Below are positions 39,733 to 48,755 of a DNA stretch of 64,000 nucleotides, in pieces. The stretch spans positions 1 to 64,000 of the forward strand of contig CAKTQR010000003.1 in NCBI GenBank assembly GCA_934597175.1, in the 5' to 3' direction. The notes under the pieces are model-generated. The model saw only the letters and a list, made by a program, of their open reading frames with translations. It searched no databases and had not been told where the DNA came from. The stretch comes from an uncultured Oscillospiraceae bacterium. Lineage in GTDB: Bacteria > Bacillota > Clostridia > Oscillospirales > Oscillospiraceae. The first letter of the stretch is position 1. Every line of letters begins with the position of its first letter. A program made the translations under genes and the position numbers.

Positions 39733-40362
39733 GTGCAGAAAGTTGGTGGCAGTTTGAGTAAGCGCGATATCGTAAACGAAGTATTTAATACAGTCGGTGA
39801 AGTTGCAAAGAAATCTGATTTCATTTCTGCCGGACTGAAAGAACAAGATGTTTATACGCTTTTTAAGCAGGGATATATTGAACGTGTCAAGCACGGTTAT
39901 TATAAGCTGTCTGTTGGGGATGAACTCAAAGAAGAAGTTCTCCTTTCCAAATTGATGACACAAGGCATCATTTGTGTTGACTCGGCGCTGTTTTATTACG
40001 GTTACAGCGATTTTGCGCCCCGTGAATGGACGATTGCCGTTCCCCGTTCCTATTCCAGAACCGTAAAAGCCATACAGGAAGAAGTGCCGGTAAAGGCGTA
40101 TTATGTTCAGAACGATATGTACCACCTCGGTGAAACAACAGGTACTTTTAACGGTGTCACGCTTCCCGTATATGACCGTGAACGCACTATCTGTGACTGT
40201 TTCAAATACCGCACGAAACTGGATAATGAGATATTTAATAAAGCAATCAACGCCTACGTAGCAGATGAAAAGAAAAACCTTGCCACTCTTTCCAAATATG
40301 CAAAGGAAATGGGCGTGTATAAAAAAATGATGAATGTAATGGAGGTACTGCTTAATGGCTGA
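39733..40362 (+). CDS. AbiEi-family antitoxin (type IV toxin-antitoxin)
   Basis: A 209-residue antitoxin with an N-terminal winged helix (VAKKSDFISAGLKEQDVYTL, then FKQGYIERVKHGYYKL) and a C-terminal AbiEi domain (GTFNGVTLPVYDRERTICDC). AbiEi proteins repress the operon and counter the AbiEii nucleotidyltransferase. The start is uncertain: GTG 39733 is given, but TTG 39754 (reading MSKRDIVNEVF) is equally plausible, and neither has a strong SD. The gene overlaps the toxin by 8 nt. It is first in a seven-gene operon. Confidence 0.87.
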   Translation: MQKVGGSLSKRDIVNEVFNTVGEVAKKSDFISAGLKEQDVYTLFKQGYIERVKHGYYKLSVGDELKEEVLLSKLMTQGIICVDSALFYYGYSDFAPREWTIAVPRSYSRTVKAIQEEVPVKAYYVQNDMYHLGETTGTFNGVTLPVYDRERTICDCFKYRTKLDNEIFNKAINAYVADEKKNLATLSKYAKEMGVYKKMMNVMEVLLNG

Positions 40363-41251
40363 TATTGCTGCATCTGTGCTTGCACGACTGAAAAATAAGG
40401 CTGCCGAAAGCGGAAGAAGTTATCAGCTTTGTCTGCAACTCTTTTGCCAAGAGGAATTTCTGCGCCGTTTGGAAAAATCCAAATATGCAGAAAATCTTGT
40501 GCTGAAAGGCGGCTTGTTTATCTATTCCCTTACCGACTTTGACAGCCGAGTAACAGTTGATGTTGACTTCTTGCTCCGCCAAATGCCAAATACGCCAGAG
40601 CAGTTGAAAACCGTGTTGGAGGAAATTATAGCAACACCTACCGGAAACGACTTTATCTCTTTTGAGATTAAAGATGTTGCTCCTATTGCTGTTGCCAAAA
40701 AGTATGCAGGAATCGGTGCATCGGTGGTCGCTCGCATTAAAAATACCAAAACACCGTTCAGCATTGATTTCGGTGTGGGGGATGTCATCGTACCGAAACA
40801 GGAAAAACGAAAAATCCCGACACAGCTTTCCGACTTTGACGCCCCAACGGTAAATACATATTCCCTTGAAACAACCATTGCCGAGAAAATAGACGCTATT
40901 CTCAGTCTAATGGAATTTTCCAGCAGAATGAAAGATTACTACGATATTTACTATCTTGCCAATAAATTTGATTTTGACGGAGCTACGCTGACGGAAGCAC
41001 TGAAAAAGACCTTTGAAAACCGTGGGCATAGCTTTACTGTTGAACAGTTTGAGCAGGTAATGGGCTTTGACAGCGACGGCGCAATGCAGAAAAAGTGGAA
41101 AGCCTTTGTTCGCAAAATTGATACAAAAACGGATGATTACGGCACCGTGCTGAAAACAATAAAGACGTTTTTAACAAAACCGTTTGTGGCAGCGGTAGAA
41201 GGCAATGCGTTCACAGGTAATTGGACTGCTCCGAACAGTGAGTGGATGTAA
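40355..41251 (+). CDS. AbiEii-family nucleotidyltransferase toxin
   Basis: A 298-residue member of the AbiEii/AbiGii family of DNA-polymerase-beta-like nucleotidyltransferases, which shut down translation (shown for relatives by adding nucleotides to tRNA acceptor ends) to abort phage infection. VLKGGLFIYSLTDFDSRVTV-DVDF contains the GG...RxTxDxD catalytic signature near residues 50-72. Later blocks NTYSLETTIAEKIDAILSL and RMKDYYDIYYLANKF are also diagnostic. ATG 40355 has ATGGAGGTACTGCTTA before it. It is translationally coupled to the antitoxin. Confidence 0.9.
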   Translation: MADIAASVLARLKNKAAESGRSYQLCLQLFCQEEFLRRLEKSKYAENLVLKGGLFIYSLTDFDSRVTVDVDFLLRQMPNTPEQLKTVLEEIIATPTGNDFISFEIKDVAPIAVAKKYAGIGASVVARIKNTKTPFSIDFGVGDVIVPKQEKRKIPTQLSDFDAPTVNTYSLETTIAEKIDAILSLMEFSSRMKDYYDIYYLANKFDFDGATLTEALKKTFENRGHSFTVEQFEQVMGFDSDGAMQKKWKAFVRKIDTKTDDYGTVLKTIKTFLTKPFVAAVEGNAFTGNWTAPNSEWM

Positions 41252-41263
41252 TAGGAGGAAGTT

Positions 41264-43693
41264 ATGAGTATAAACAATAATCCATATGATTTTTTGAATA
41301 CTCCTGCACTTGACGCTATGCGAAAATTGCAGGAAACCGGTGCCTTGACTGCTGCACTTAAAATGGAAACAACAGGTGCGTTTGCTGCAGTAAGAGAACT
41401 ACAAAGTACGCTCAATGCCGTAAAATCATCTATGGGCGGTGCCACTGCGGCACTCGAAGAATATAGAAGGACCGTTGCTCCAATCTCAGAGTCTATTAAG
41501 GCGATGAATCTTGCCTATGCTCCGATTTTTGAGCAGACAAAAGCCTTTGACACCTTGAATATCAAAGGTATTATATCGGGATTACAGACAAGTGCATCCG
41601 CTATGAGTGCTATATCGGGATTAAATCTTTCAGGGATTGCGAGTATTATTGACGCTCTCCCCAAATACGACTTTTTATCAGATATGGTTACGGATGATTT
41701 TTCTGTAGATGCTGCCGAAAAGTTATATGAAAGCGGCGAAATCACGCAGGACGATATCAATGAGGAAATCACAGAGATTGTCAACAAAAAGCAGTTTTCG
41801 CCTAAAGCTGAATGGGACAAGATTAAAAAGAGCAAGTGGTTTATAGCTATTAAAATTTTGATAATTATAACTACATTTGTGTGTAACCCTGTTACGGAAT
41901 ATGCTACCGGTAAGGCGCTTGACAAGTTGGGCATTTACGAGTTTTGGGAGGATTCCGGCGTATACGATTTAATAGATTCAATCTTTGGAGAAAGCGAAGA
42001 TAGCACAGTGTCTGAGACAGAAGCCAAGGAAACTGTTGATAAAACTAAAACGGGTAACGTATCAAAACAGAGGCGAGAAGGTTTACTTGCTAAAATTAAA
42101 GATATTCGCACCTTTATATCATCTGCACCGCAGGACGAGAATACAGCCAATCTACTCTCATATCTTTCCGATTTGGAAAAAGATGTGAACGGCAAGAAAT
42201 ATGGACTGGTTTTTGAGGAACATCGTGAGGAAATTGACGAGGTACTTGCCACCCACACACCCGTTCTGACCGAACAGAGCGACCTTTATATCGACAACGG
42301 CGGTGAAATGAACTTTCTCATTGAGGGCGACAACCTTGCTTCGTTGCAGTTACTTGAAAAAACACACAAGGGCAAAATTGACCTTATCTACATAGATCCG
42401 CCATATAACACAATGAGCACCGGTTTTACATATTCAGATGCTTTGGTTGATAACGGGGATAATTACCGACATTCAAAATGGACTTCCTTTATGAAGCATC
42501 GTTTGGAACTTGCCCGAACTCTGCTATCTCCTACAGGATGTATTTTCATCTCTATTGACGATAATGAGTTTGCCGCTCTTAAATTAATCTGCGATGAAGT
42601 ATTTGGTTGGCAAAACTTTGTTACAACTTGTATGTGGCAAAAAATTCATAGCATAAAAAATGATGCTAAATACATATCCGTAAATCATGATTTTATCTTT
42701 GTATATGCCAAAAATATTGATCTGCTTAAATTTAATCTTCTTGACAGAACGGACGAAATGAACAGCCGCTATAAAAATCCCGATAACGATCCAAGAGGAC
42801 CTTGGCAATCAGGAGATTTAGTTGCAAACGAAGTACGTACAAATGGTAATTATGATGTAATAGGACCAACAGGCAAAATTTTCAATGTTCCTGAGGGTAA
42901 ACATTGGGTGTACTCCGAAGATAATATGCGTACTTTAATTGCAGAAAACAGAATTTGGTTTGGTAAGAACGGAACTTCTTTTCCTCGCAAGAAACGTTAT
43001 TTGTCAGAAGTTCAACAAGGTCGTACACCTGACTCTTGGTGGACGAGTGCTGAAGTCGGGCATAACCAAGAAGGTGCACGTGAACTAAAATCTATTTTCG
43101 ACGGCAAAGTGGTGTTTACTAATCCAAAACCCACACGTCTTATTGAACGAATTATTAAGATGGGTTCAAAAGATAACAGTATAATTCTCGATTTCTTTGC
43201 TGGTAGCGGGACACTTGGTCACGCTGTACTAAAATACAATGCAAGTAACGAACATAGTAACCGTCGCTTTATTCTCTGCACCAACAACGAAAACAATATT
43301 TGCCGTGATGTTACATATGAACGCATAAAGCGAGTAATTGATAAAGAAAATTACGAGGCAAGTCTTAAATATTACAAGGTAGACTATGTTCCTATAAATG
43401 AGCGCATGTATTACGAATATGCGGACGATCTCTTAAAGCATATCCGTGAACTCGTTGAGCTTGAAAACGGCGTGAACTTTACGGGAAATGATGAAATCGG
43501 TATTGTGCTGACCGAAGAAGAACTTGACGAATTCATCGCAAATACCGATGCTTTTACAAAGTGCCGCAAACTGTATATGGGACACGACCTTTTGCCAAGT
43601 GTTGAGCAGGAACAGATTTTAAGCACTCGTGGCATTGAAATCAGCATTATTCCCGATTATTACTATAGGGATTTACAGGAGGGAAAAGAATGA
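41264..43693 (+). CDS. Type III restriction-modification methyltransferase (Mod) with N-terminal membrane-segment extension
   Basis: An 809-residue protein. Residues ~270-809 are a Mod subunit, an N6-adenine methyltransferase that also recognises the target: KYGLVFEEHREEIDEVL, MNFLIEGDNLASLQLLEKTH, motif IV IYIDPPYNT (Asp378) and motif I ILDFFAGSGTLGHAV near 645, i.e. beta-class order, with the target-recognition region between. Residues 1-270 are not part of usual Mod: Ala/Thr-rich helices, a hydrophobic segment WFIAIKILIIITTFVCNPV (191-209), then an acidic linker. The extension could tether the complex to the membrane. It overlaps the next gene by 4 nt. Confidence 0.9.
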   Translation: MSINNNPYDFLNTPALDAMRKLQETGALTAALKMETTGAFAAVRELQSTLNAVKSSMGGATAALEEYRRTVAPISESIKAMNLAYAPIFEQTKAFDTLNIKGIISGLQTSASAMSAISGLNLSGIASIIDALPKYDFLSDMVTDDFSVDAAEKLYESGEITQDDINEEITEIVNKKQFSPKAEWDKIKKSKWFIAIKILIIITTFVCNPVTEYATGKALDKLGIYEFWEDSGVYDLIDSIFGESEDSTVSETEAKETVDKTKTGNVSKQRREGLLAKIKDIRTFISSAPQDENTANLLSYLSDLEKDVNGKKYGLVFEEHREEIDEVLATHTPVLTEQSDLYIDNGGEMNFLIEGDNLASLQLLEKTHKGKIDLIYIDPPYNTMSTGFTYSDALVDNGDNYRHSKWTSFMKHRLELARTLLSPTGCIFISIDDNEFAALKLICDEVFGWQNFVTTCMWQKIHSIKNDAKYISVNHDFIFVYAKNIDLLKFNLLDRTDEMNSRYKNPDNDPRGPWQSGDLVANEVRTNGNYDVIGPTGKIFNVPEGKHWVYSEDNMRTLIAENRIWFGKNGTSFPRKKRYLSEVQQGRTPDSWWTSAEVGHNQEGARELKSIFDGKVVFTNPKPTRLIERIIKMGSKDNSIILDFFAGSGTLGHAVLKYNASNEHSNRRFILCTNNENNICRDVTYERIKRVIDKENYEASLKYYKVDYVPINERMYYEYADDLLKHIRELVELENGVNFTGNDEIGIVLTEEELDEFIANTDAFTKCRKLYMGHDLLPSVEQEQILSTRGIEISIIPDYYYRDLQEGKE

Positions 43694-44127
43694 ATGACTT
43701 TTTACAGACACTACTTATAGCATGTATTCCTGCCGTTGTTACGGGAATAGTATCCTATTTGGTTGCACATAAAAACGCGTCTTCTCAAGTTAAAATAGTT
43801 CAAGAACAAAATGAACACGATATCAAAAAGTTAATGGAACAACACAAAGTTGATATTGATTCATTAAAAGAAAAATATCGTCTTGAAGCAGAAGAAAAAG
43901 ATAGAGAACATGTTCGCAAATTGGAGTTAATGCAAAAGGAATATGAATTAAAACTCAAGCAACAAGAAAGCGAAGCTGAGAATACCGCTAAATACGGAGC
44001 AGTGAAAGATATTTTCAGCGGACTTATGGGTGGCATGGTTTCTTCTGCTATAAATACTCCTGAAGTGCAACAGCAAATGTCAAAAGCATTTACAGATGCT
44101 TTCAAGGCAAAGGATGGTGAGAAATAA
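43690..44127 (+). CDS. Membrane-anchored coiled-coil protein between mod and res
   Basis: A 145-residue protein with an N-terminal helix (LQTLLIACIPAVVTGIVSYL), then a highly charged stretch of about 75 residues that should form a long coiled coil (EQHKVDIDSLKEKYRLEAEE; LELMQKEYELKLKQQESEAE), then a Gly/Met-rich patch (DIFSGLMGGMVSSA). It overlaps mod by 4 nt (ATGA) and ends 2 nt before res, so its product is made stoichiometrically with the Mod-Res complex. Not a standard type III component; no family recognised. A tethering or regulatory role is inferred. Confidence 0.7.
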   Translation: MNDFLQTLLIACIPAVVTGIVSYLVAHKNASSQVKIVQEQNEHDIKKLMEQHKVDIDSLKEKYRLEAEEKDREHVRKLELMQKEYELKLKQQESEAENTAKYGAVKDIFSGLMGGMVSSAINTPEVQQQMSKAFTDAFKAKDGEK

Positions 44128-44129
44128 GT

Positions 44130-46316
44130 ATGGAGCTAAAAGAATTTCAGCTTGCAGCAGTAAAATCGCTGTTTGAGGCTATGGACAAGCCTGCCCGTGA
44201 TATTATCCTCAAAAGCCCTACGGGTAGTGGTAAAACCATTATTCTGACCTATTTTATGCACCAATACATACAATCTTTTCCGAAGACTGTCTTTGTGTGG
44301 CTCACGCCGGGTAAGGGCAACCTTGAGGAACAGAGCAAGGCGAAAATGGATAAGTATATCCACGCTTCACAGACCAAACTGCTCTCCGATGTTATGACAT
44401 CAGGTTTTGAGGAAAACGACAGTTGCTTTATAAATTGGGAGAAGCTCACCAAGAAAGGTAATAACGCCCTTAAAGACAGCGAACGAACCAATTTTATAGA
44501 GCATATTCAGCACGCCCTCAATGACGGTATTCGTTTTATTATTATCGTTGACGAGAGCCACCAAAACAACACAATAAAAGCTGATGAAATCATACAGTAT
44601 TTTCACACGGACAAGATTATCCGCTGTTCTGCTACCCCGAAAGGCATAGCAAAGGCGGAAATCATCGAAATACCCGAAGAAGATGTAATTGCGGCGGGAC
44701 TTATCAAGAAAATGCTTGTTATCAACCAAGATTTTCCGCAAACGATAGAAACGGACGATCAAACGGCGTTTCTTCTTGAAAAGGCACTCCTAAAGCAGAG
44801 AGAACTCCGTGCAGCATTTTTACAAAACGATACTGATATTAACCCGCTTATCGTGATTCAGATTCCGAATAAATCAGAAACCTTACAGGACGGCGTGGAA
44901 CGCTACCTTGAAACACAAGGATTGACTTACGAAAACGGACAACTTGCGGTATGGCTCTCCGACCAACACGAAAACTTGGAGGGGATTGACAAACCTAATG
45001 CCGTATCTTCTGCCGTTATCATAAAGCAAGCGGTTGCTACAGGTTGGGATTGTCCGAGAGCACATATTCTCGTAAAGCTCCGTGATAATATGGACGAAAC
45101 CTTTGAAATACAAACCATAGGACGTATTCGCCGTATGCCCGAAGCAAAGCATTATCAAAGTGATCTGCTTGATAGTTGCTATCTTTACACTCTCGACGAA
45201 AAATTTACCGCAGGTGTAAAACTGGCTCTCGATAAGGGTGCGTTAAATGCTTGTACTCTTTTCCTCAAAAACGAGCATAAAGATGTAATGCTCATTAGTG
45301 AGCAGAGAACAATGATTACAAGTACCCGTAATCCGCAAAAGGCACTACAAGCTGTTGTATCCTATGCTCAAAAAGAACTCGGAGTTGGTACGGACAAGAC
45401 GGAAAATCGCACCCGTTTGCAAACCGCAGGATATGAACTGAGTGAAAATATCGTGAAGCATACCCTGTCAGGCGAAACTGCTACTCTTGATTTTGCGGCA
45501 GCAGATATGAACACTATTGCAGTTACAGAAAAACTAAACACCCATAAGCACGGACGAGATTACCACCACGAAATCGGTAAAATCGGCATGGAAATTGGTA
45601 TGGAATACTCCTATATGAATACCATTATCCGTAAACTATTTGATAAGAATTTCAAGTATAGTCGCAAGATCCTTGCTTTAGAGCCGAGAGAAGTTTACGC
45701 ATTTGTACTAAACAATGCCGACCGACTACGCCATTTGGTTCGTGAAGCTATGGCTTATGAGTTAGCACAATTGCAGTTGGAAATTAAGCAGAAATCTTAT
45801 TATGAGTTCCGCATTCCGCAGTCTTGTTTGTTTACCTATAACGGTGATGCAAAAACACAGCTCATTATGAAAAAGAACGTGTATCAGAATTATCTTTCCT
45901 CTGCTGCACCACGCTCTGTGCCGGAGGTTAAATTTGAAAAATTCTGTGAGCGTTCCGACAGTGTTGAATGGTGGTATAAGAACGGGGACAAGGGCAACGA
46001 GTATTTTTCTATCGTCTATGTGGACAATTCCAATAGACAAAAACTGTTCTACCCCGACTATATTATTTCCGTAAACGGTGAGTTGTGGATTATCGAAACC
46101 AAAGGCGGATTTGACCGTAGCGGTAATAGTCAAGATATTGACCTTTATACACCGAAGAAATTTGGTGTGTTGAAAGCATATCTTGATGAGCACGGCTTAA
46201 AGGGTGGTATCGTGCGTAACGATGCAACTACCGATGAACTGTGTATCTGTATGTATCACTATTCCGATGATATAGGCAGTAATGATTGGCAAGTGCTTGA
46301 AAGCGTATTGCCGTGA
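44130..46316 (+). CDS. Type III restriction enzyme Res subunit (helicase-nuclease)
   Basis: A 728-residue ATP-dependent endonuclease subunit: Walker A SPTGSGKT near residue 30, DEAH-like IIIVDESHQN near 145, motif III CSATPKG, motif VI QTIGRIRRMPEA near 330, and a C-terminal PD-(D/E)xK nuclease YPDYIISVNGELWIIETKGG near 650. This is the complete order of type III Res, which cuts after head-to-head encounter of two unmethylated sites. It starts 2 nt after the coiled-coil gene. Shorter than classical Res (~970) but every motif is present. Confidence 0.9.
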   Translation: MELKEFQLAAVKSLFEAMDKPARDIILKSPTGSGKTIILTYFMHQYIQSFPKTVFVWLTPGKGNLEEQSKAKMDKYIHASQTKLLSDVMTSGFEENDSCFINWEKLTKKGNNALKDSERTNFIEHIQHALNDGIRFIIIVDESHQNNTIKADEIIQYFHTDKIIRCSATPKGIAKAEIIEIPEEDVIAAGLIKKMLVINQDFPQTIETDDQTAFLLEKALLKQRELRAAFLQNDTDINPLIVIQIPNKSETLQDGVERYLETQGLTYENGQLAVWLSDQHENLEGIDKPNAVSSAVIIKQAVATGWDCPRAHILVKLRDNMDETFEIQTIGRIRRMPEAKHYQSDLLDSCYLYTLDEKFTAGVKLALDKGALNACTLFLKNEHKDVMLISEQRTMITSTRNPQKALQAVVSYAQKELGVGTDKTENRTRLQTAGYELSENIVKHTLSGETATLDFAAADMNTIAVTEKLNTHKHGRDYHHEIGKIGMEIGMEYSYMNTIIRKLFDKNFKYSRKILALEPREVYAFVLNNADRLRHLVREAMAYELAQLQLEIKQKSYYEFRIPQSCLFTYNGDAKTQLIMKKNVYQNYLSSAAPRSVPEVKFEKFCERSDSVEWWYKNGDKGNEYFSIVYVDNSNRQKLFYPDYIISVNGELWIIETKGGFDRSGNSQDIDLYTPKKFGVLKAYLDEHGLKGGIVRNDATTDELCICMYHYSDDIGSNDWQVLESVLP

Positions 46317-46331
46317 TGGGGGTGTTGGAAT

Positions 46332-46928
46332 ATGACTATTGATTCATTTGAAGTAGTATTCTACACCTGCATATTCCTTCTTCCTGGTTTTATTATCAAA
46401 AGCATTATGGATACATTGGTTCCGCCTATTAAACATAACGATACAAAGTATTTTTTCTCTTGTTTGTTGTATAGCATTGTTAATTGTGCAGTTTGGAGTT
46501 GGGCGTATCTATTGCTCAATAAAATTTCTGAAGAACATCCCACAATTTATTGGATTTCGCTGCTTGCAATAACTGTAGTAGGAGCAACTCTACTTGCTAT
46601 TTTTATCGGGGTTGTAAAGCAAAAGGGATTCATCGAGTGGTTATTTGCAAAAATGAGGGTCAACAAGATTCATCCCGTTCCAACTGCATGGGATTATTAC
46701 TTTTCAAAACAAGAAGAAGCGTGGATCATTGTAACTTTGAAGAATGGTAAAACCATATATGGAAAATTCTCCGAGCATTCTTTTGCATCTTCTGACGCTG
46801 AAGAACGAGATCTTTATATTGAAAAAACTTACAATATTAAAGAAGATATGACTTGGGTAGAAGATGACAAAAGCAATGGAATACTTGTTGCAAAAGATGA
46901 AGTTGAAACTATAGAATTTCTAATTTAA
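46332..46928 (+). CDS. DUF6338-like membrane protein
   Basis: A 198-residue protein with three N-terminal helices (VVFYTCIFLLPGFIIKSIM; FFSCLLYSIVNCAVWSWAYL; WISLLAITVVGATLLAIFIG) and a soluble C-terminal beta domain (PTAWDYYFSKQEEAWIIVTL, then KNGKTIYGKFSEHSFASSD and RDLYIEKTY). The PTAWDYYF...V.L.DG..I.G pattern matches DUF6338, a family common in defence-rich loci with no known activity. It follows res by 15 nt with a weak GGGGGTG SD. It pairs with the GYQP-repeat gene that follows. Confidence 0.75.
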   Translation: MTIDSFEVVFYTCIFLLPGFIIKSIMDTLVPPIKHNDTKYFFSCLLYSIVNCAVWSWAYLLLNKISEEHPTIYWISLLAITVVGATLLAIFIGVVKQKGFIEWLFAKMRVNKIHPVPTAWDYYFSKQEEAWIIVTLKNGKTIYGKFSEHSFASSDAEERDLYIEKTYNIKEDMTWVEDDKSNGILVAKDEVETIEFLI

Positions 46929-46941
46929 AGGAAGTGAAAAA

Positions 46942-47118
46942 ATGAGCGACACAAAGAAGCCTAATCCTAATACAAATTTTGGCTATCAGCCTAACAGTGA
47001 GCAACGTGGATATCAACCCAAGAAAGGAATAAATGAAGGGTATCAACCTACAAAGTCTATATCTACTCAACCACCTAATAAAGGCTCAAATGTTCAGCCG
47101 GCAAAAAATGATAAGTAA
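46942..47118 (+). CDS. GYQP-repeat small protein (58 aa)
   Basis: A 58-residue, low-complexity, basic and Pro/Asn/Gln-rich peptide with three GYQP tetrapeptides spaced about 10 residues apart (FGYQPNSEQRGYQPKK, then NEGYQPTKS) and a final NVQPAK. AAAGGAAGTG precedes ATG 46942, 13 nt after the DUF6338 stop; a strong terminator follows 5 bp after its stop, so it closes the operon. It should be intrinsically disordered. Repeated short linear motifs suggest a multivalent binding partner for one of the operon's proteins. Function unknown. Confidence 0.7.
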   Translation: MSDTKKPNPNTNFGYQPNSEQRGYQPKKGINEGYQPTKSISTQPPNKGSNVQPAKNDK

Positions 47119-47123
47119 AAAAA

Positions 47124-47157
47124 CGGGGTAGCATAGTACAATCACTGTGCTACCCCG
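47124..47157. terminator. Terminator of the defence operon
   Basis: CGGGGTAGCA...TGCTACCCCG with internal AGT/ACT pairing, preceded by AAAAAAA and followed by AAACATTT. It can serve the convergent tnpV side as well. Confidence 0.8.
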
Positions 47158-47163
47158 AAACAT

Positions 47164-47544
47164 TTATAACGTAATAATCAAATCATTATTCACAATTTCT
47201 GTTGCTCTGCTACGAATATCATTCATTCGACCAACCCACGCCATTTGATTGTCCGCTTTGAGTTGTTCGGTCACGCCCTCGTATTCTGCCATCTGTTTCA
47301 CCAGCCTAGAAAACATTTCTTCCGCCTGTCGGTTAATATCAGCAAGGTAACTGTTTAACTTGCCGCTTGTCAGCAGATTGGTGTATAGTACCCTTCGATT
47401 TTGCTTGATGTGTCGCAAATGTCGTTGCCCCCATATGCCGATTGGCTGTTGTTCTTCAGCGGGTAACGCAAGGTCGGGTAGATAATAATCTCCTTGCAAG
47501 GTGTAGTTGATTCCCGTTTTTTCGTCCGTAAAATGCTGTTTCAT
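47164..47544 (-). CDS. TnpV-family transposon-encoded protein
   Basis: A 126-residue protein of the TnpV family found on clostridial mobilizable transposons and integrative elements. GINYTLQGDYYLPDLALPAE, then GIWGQRHLRHIKQNRRVLYT near residue 40 is the conserved core; a helical tail follows. AAAGGTAGGGC lies before ATG, and it starts 10 nt after the relaxase stop, so it is cotranscribed with it. Its function is not established; it marks the mobile module. Confidence 0.85.
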   Translation of the reverse strand: MKQHFTDEKTGINYTLQGDYYLPDLALPAEEQQPIGIWGQRHLRHIKQNRRVLYTNLLTSGKLNSYLADINRQAEEMFSRLVKQMAEYEGVTEQLKADNQMAWVGRMNDIRSRATEIVNNDLIITL

Positions 47545-47553
47545 TGTGTTGCC

Positions 47554-48732
47554 CTACCTTTCATCTTTATAATTTCTAAAGCGTTTTTCACGCTGTTTAG
47601 ACTGCTTTTCCGACTTTGCTCTATCAAGCAAGTCATCAATTTGTTTATGACCAAATACTTTGCGGAGAAGTTTGTAATTCCTGTTTTCCGCACGCAGATT
47701 TTCATTCTCTCGTGATAATTTTTCATTAACTTTCGATAACTTCTCGTTTTCACGATATAGGTTTCCGTTTGTGATGTTCAATCTGTGGTAACTGTCCAAC
47801 GCCTTGAAATATCGTGCAAATAAGGTGCTTATTAAAGACTTAAATCGGGATATAAGCGGCTCAACAAACTTTGCCTTATAAGTTCTCGCCGACATCATTG
47901 CAGGCGGTTCAGGCAACTGATATTCAGGCTCATTCATTATGCTTTCATCAAGATTTTGTAACGATCTTTCGCCGTTATCAAAGTTTTCAATGCGGTCAGC
48001 CATAACACGAAATTCATCTTTCTTTTCAGCTAGTTTATCTTCAAGAGCGTTAATTTCTTTTTCTCGCTCCTGCTTTTTGTAATCCAAAACAGACAGGTGT
48101 TTTTCGTGAGTACCCTTGTGTTCCCATTCAATTCCGTGGCGTTCCATAACAAATGCGAGTGCGGATTTTTCTACGCTTACCCATTGGTTCCACTCGGTAT
48201 CTCCACGCGTTCCGCCCTTAAAACCTTGGGCAGCAAGAGCCTGTTTCAGAGATACTCTTGTATCAAGTCCACGCTTGCTACCCGTGATGAACGGAACAAA
48301 ATCAATGTGCAAATGTGGCGTTGCTTCATCCATATGCAGATGAGCCGAGAACACTTTTAACTGAGGATTTCTTTCCTGAAACCCACGATAGTATTCATCT
48401 AAAATTTGTCGGGCAATCTCTCCGTTTTCACTTTCCGCACTCATATTTTCTTTATCGCCTATCTGCAAAATGAGTTCGTGGAACGGCTTTTCTTGCTTTG
48501 AATTACGGATTTTTTCATAGTAGTTTTCTATTCTGCGGTCGGCTCTTGTCTGTTTATCGTTGTACTTTTCAAGTGCTTCGTCAAACAATTCGTGATAGAC
48601 TTTCTTGATATTTTCATTACAGTAGTCGATATTGAGATGTGTTCGACTGCCGTCAACATTTTCCGCTTTGAACTTGCGGCTGTTGTGATTAACCGAGCCT
48701 TTACCGACCATTGCGCTTATCGTTCTTTTCAT
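47554..48732 (-). CDS. MobV-type relaxase (Mob/Pre plasmid recombination protein)
   Basis: A 392-residue relaxase that nicks the element's oriT for conjugative mobilization. The HUH-like metal motif HLHMDEATPHLHIDFVPF lies near residue 130, and an N-terminal NHNSRKFKAEN block is typical of MobV. The C-terminal 130 residues are helical and coiled-coil-like (NGNLYRENEKLSKVNEKLSR). The upstream 350 bp carries hairpins fitting an oriT. With no transfer apparatus nearby, it must borrow one from a resident conjugative element. Confidence 0.9.
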   Translation of the reverse strand: MKRTISAMVGKGSVNHNSRKFKAENVDGSRTHLNIDYCNENIKKVYHELFDEALEKYNDKQTRADRRIENYYEKIRNSKQEKPFHELILQIGDKENMSAESENGEIARQILDEYYRGFQERNPQLKVFSAHLHMDEATPHLHIDFVPFITGSKRGLDTRVSLKQALAAQGFKGGTRGDTEWNQWVSVEKSALAFVMERHGIEWEHKGTHEKHLSVLDYKKQEREKEINALEDKLAEKKDEFRVMADRIENFDNGERSLQNLDESIMNEPEYQLPEPPAMMSARTYKAKFVEPLISRFKSLISTLFARYFKALDSYHRLNITNGNLYRENEKLSKVNEKLSRENENLRAENRNYKLLRKVFGHKQIDDLLDRAKSEKQSKQREKRFRNYKDER

Positions 48733-48755
48733 TAAATCTCACATCCTTTCCTTAT

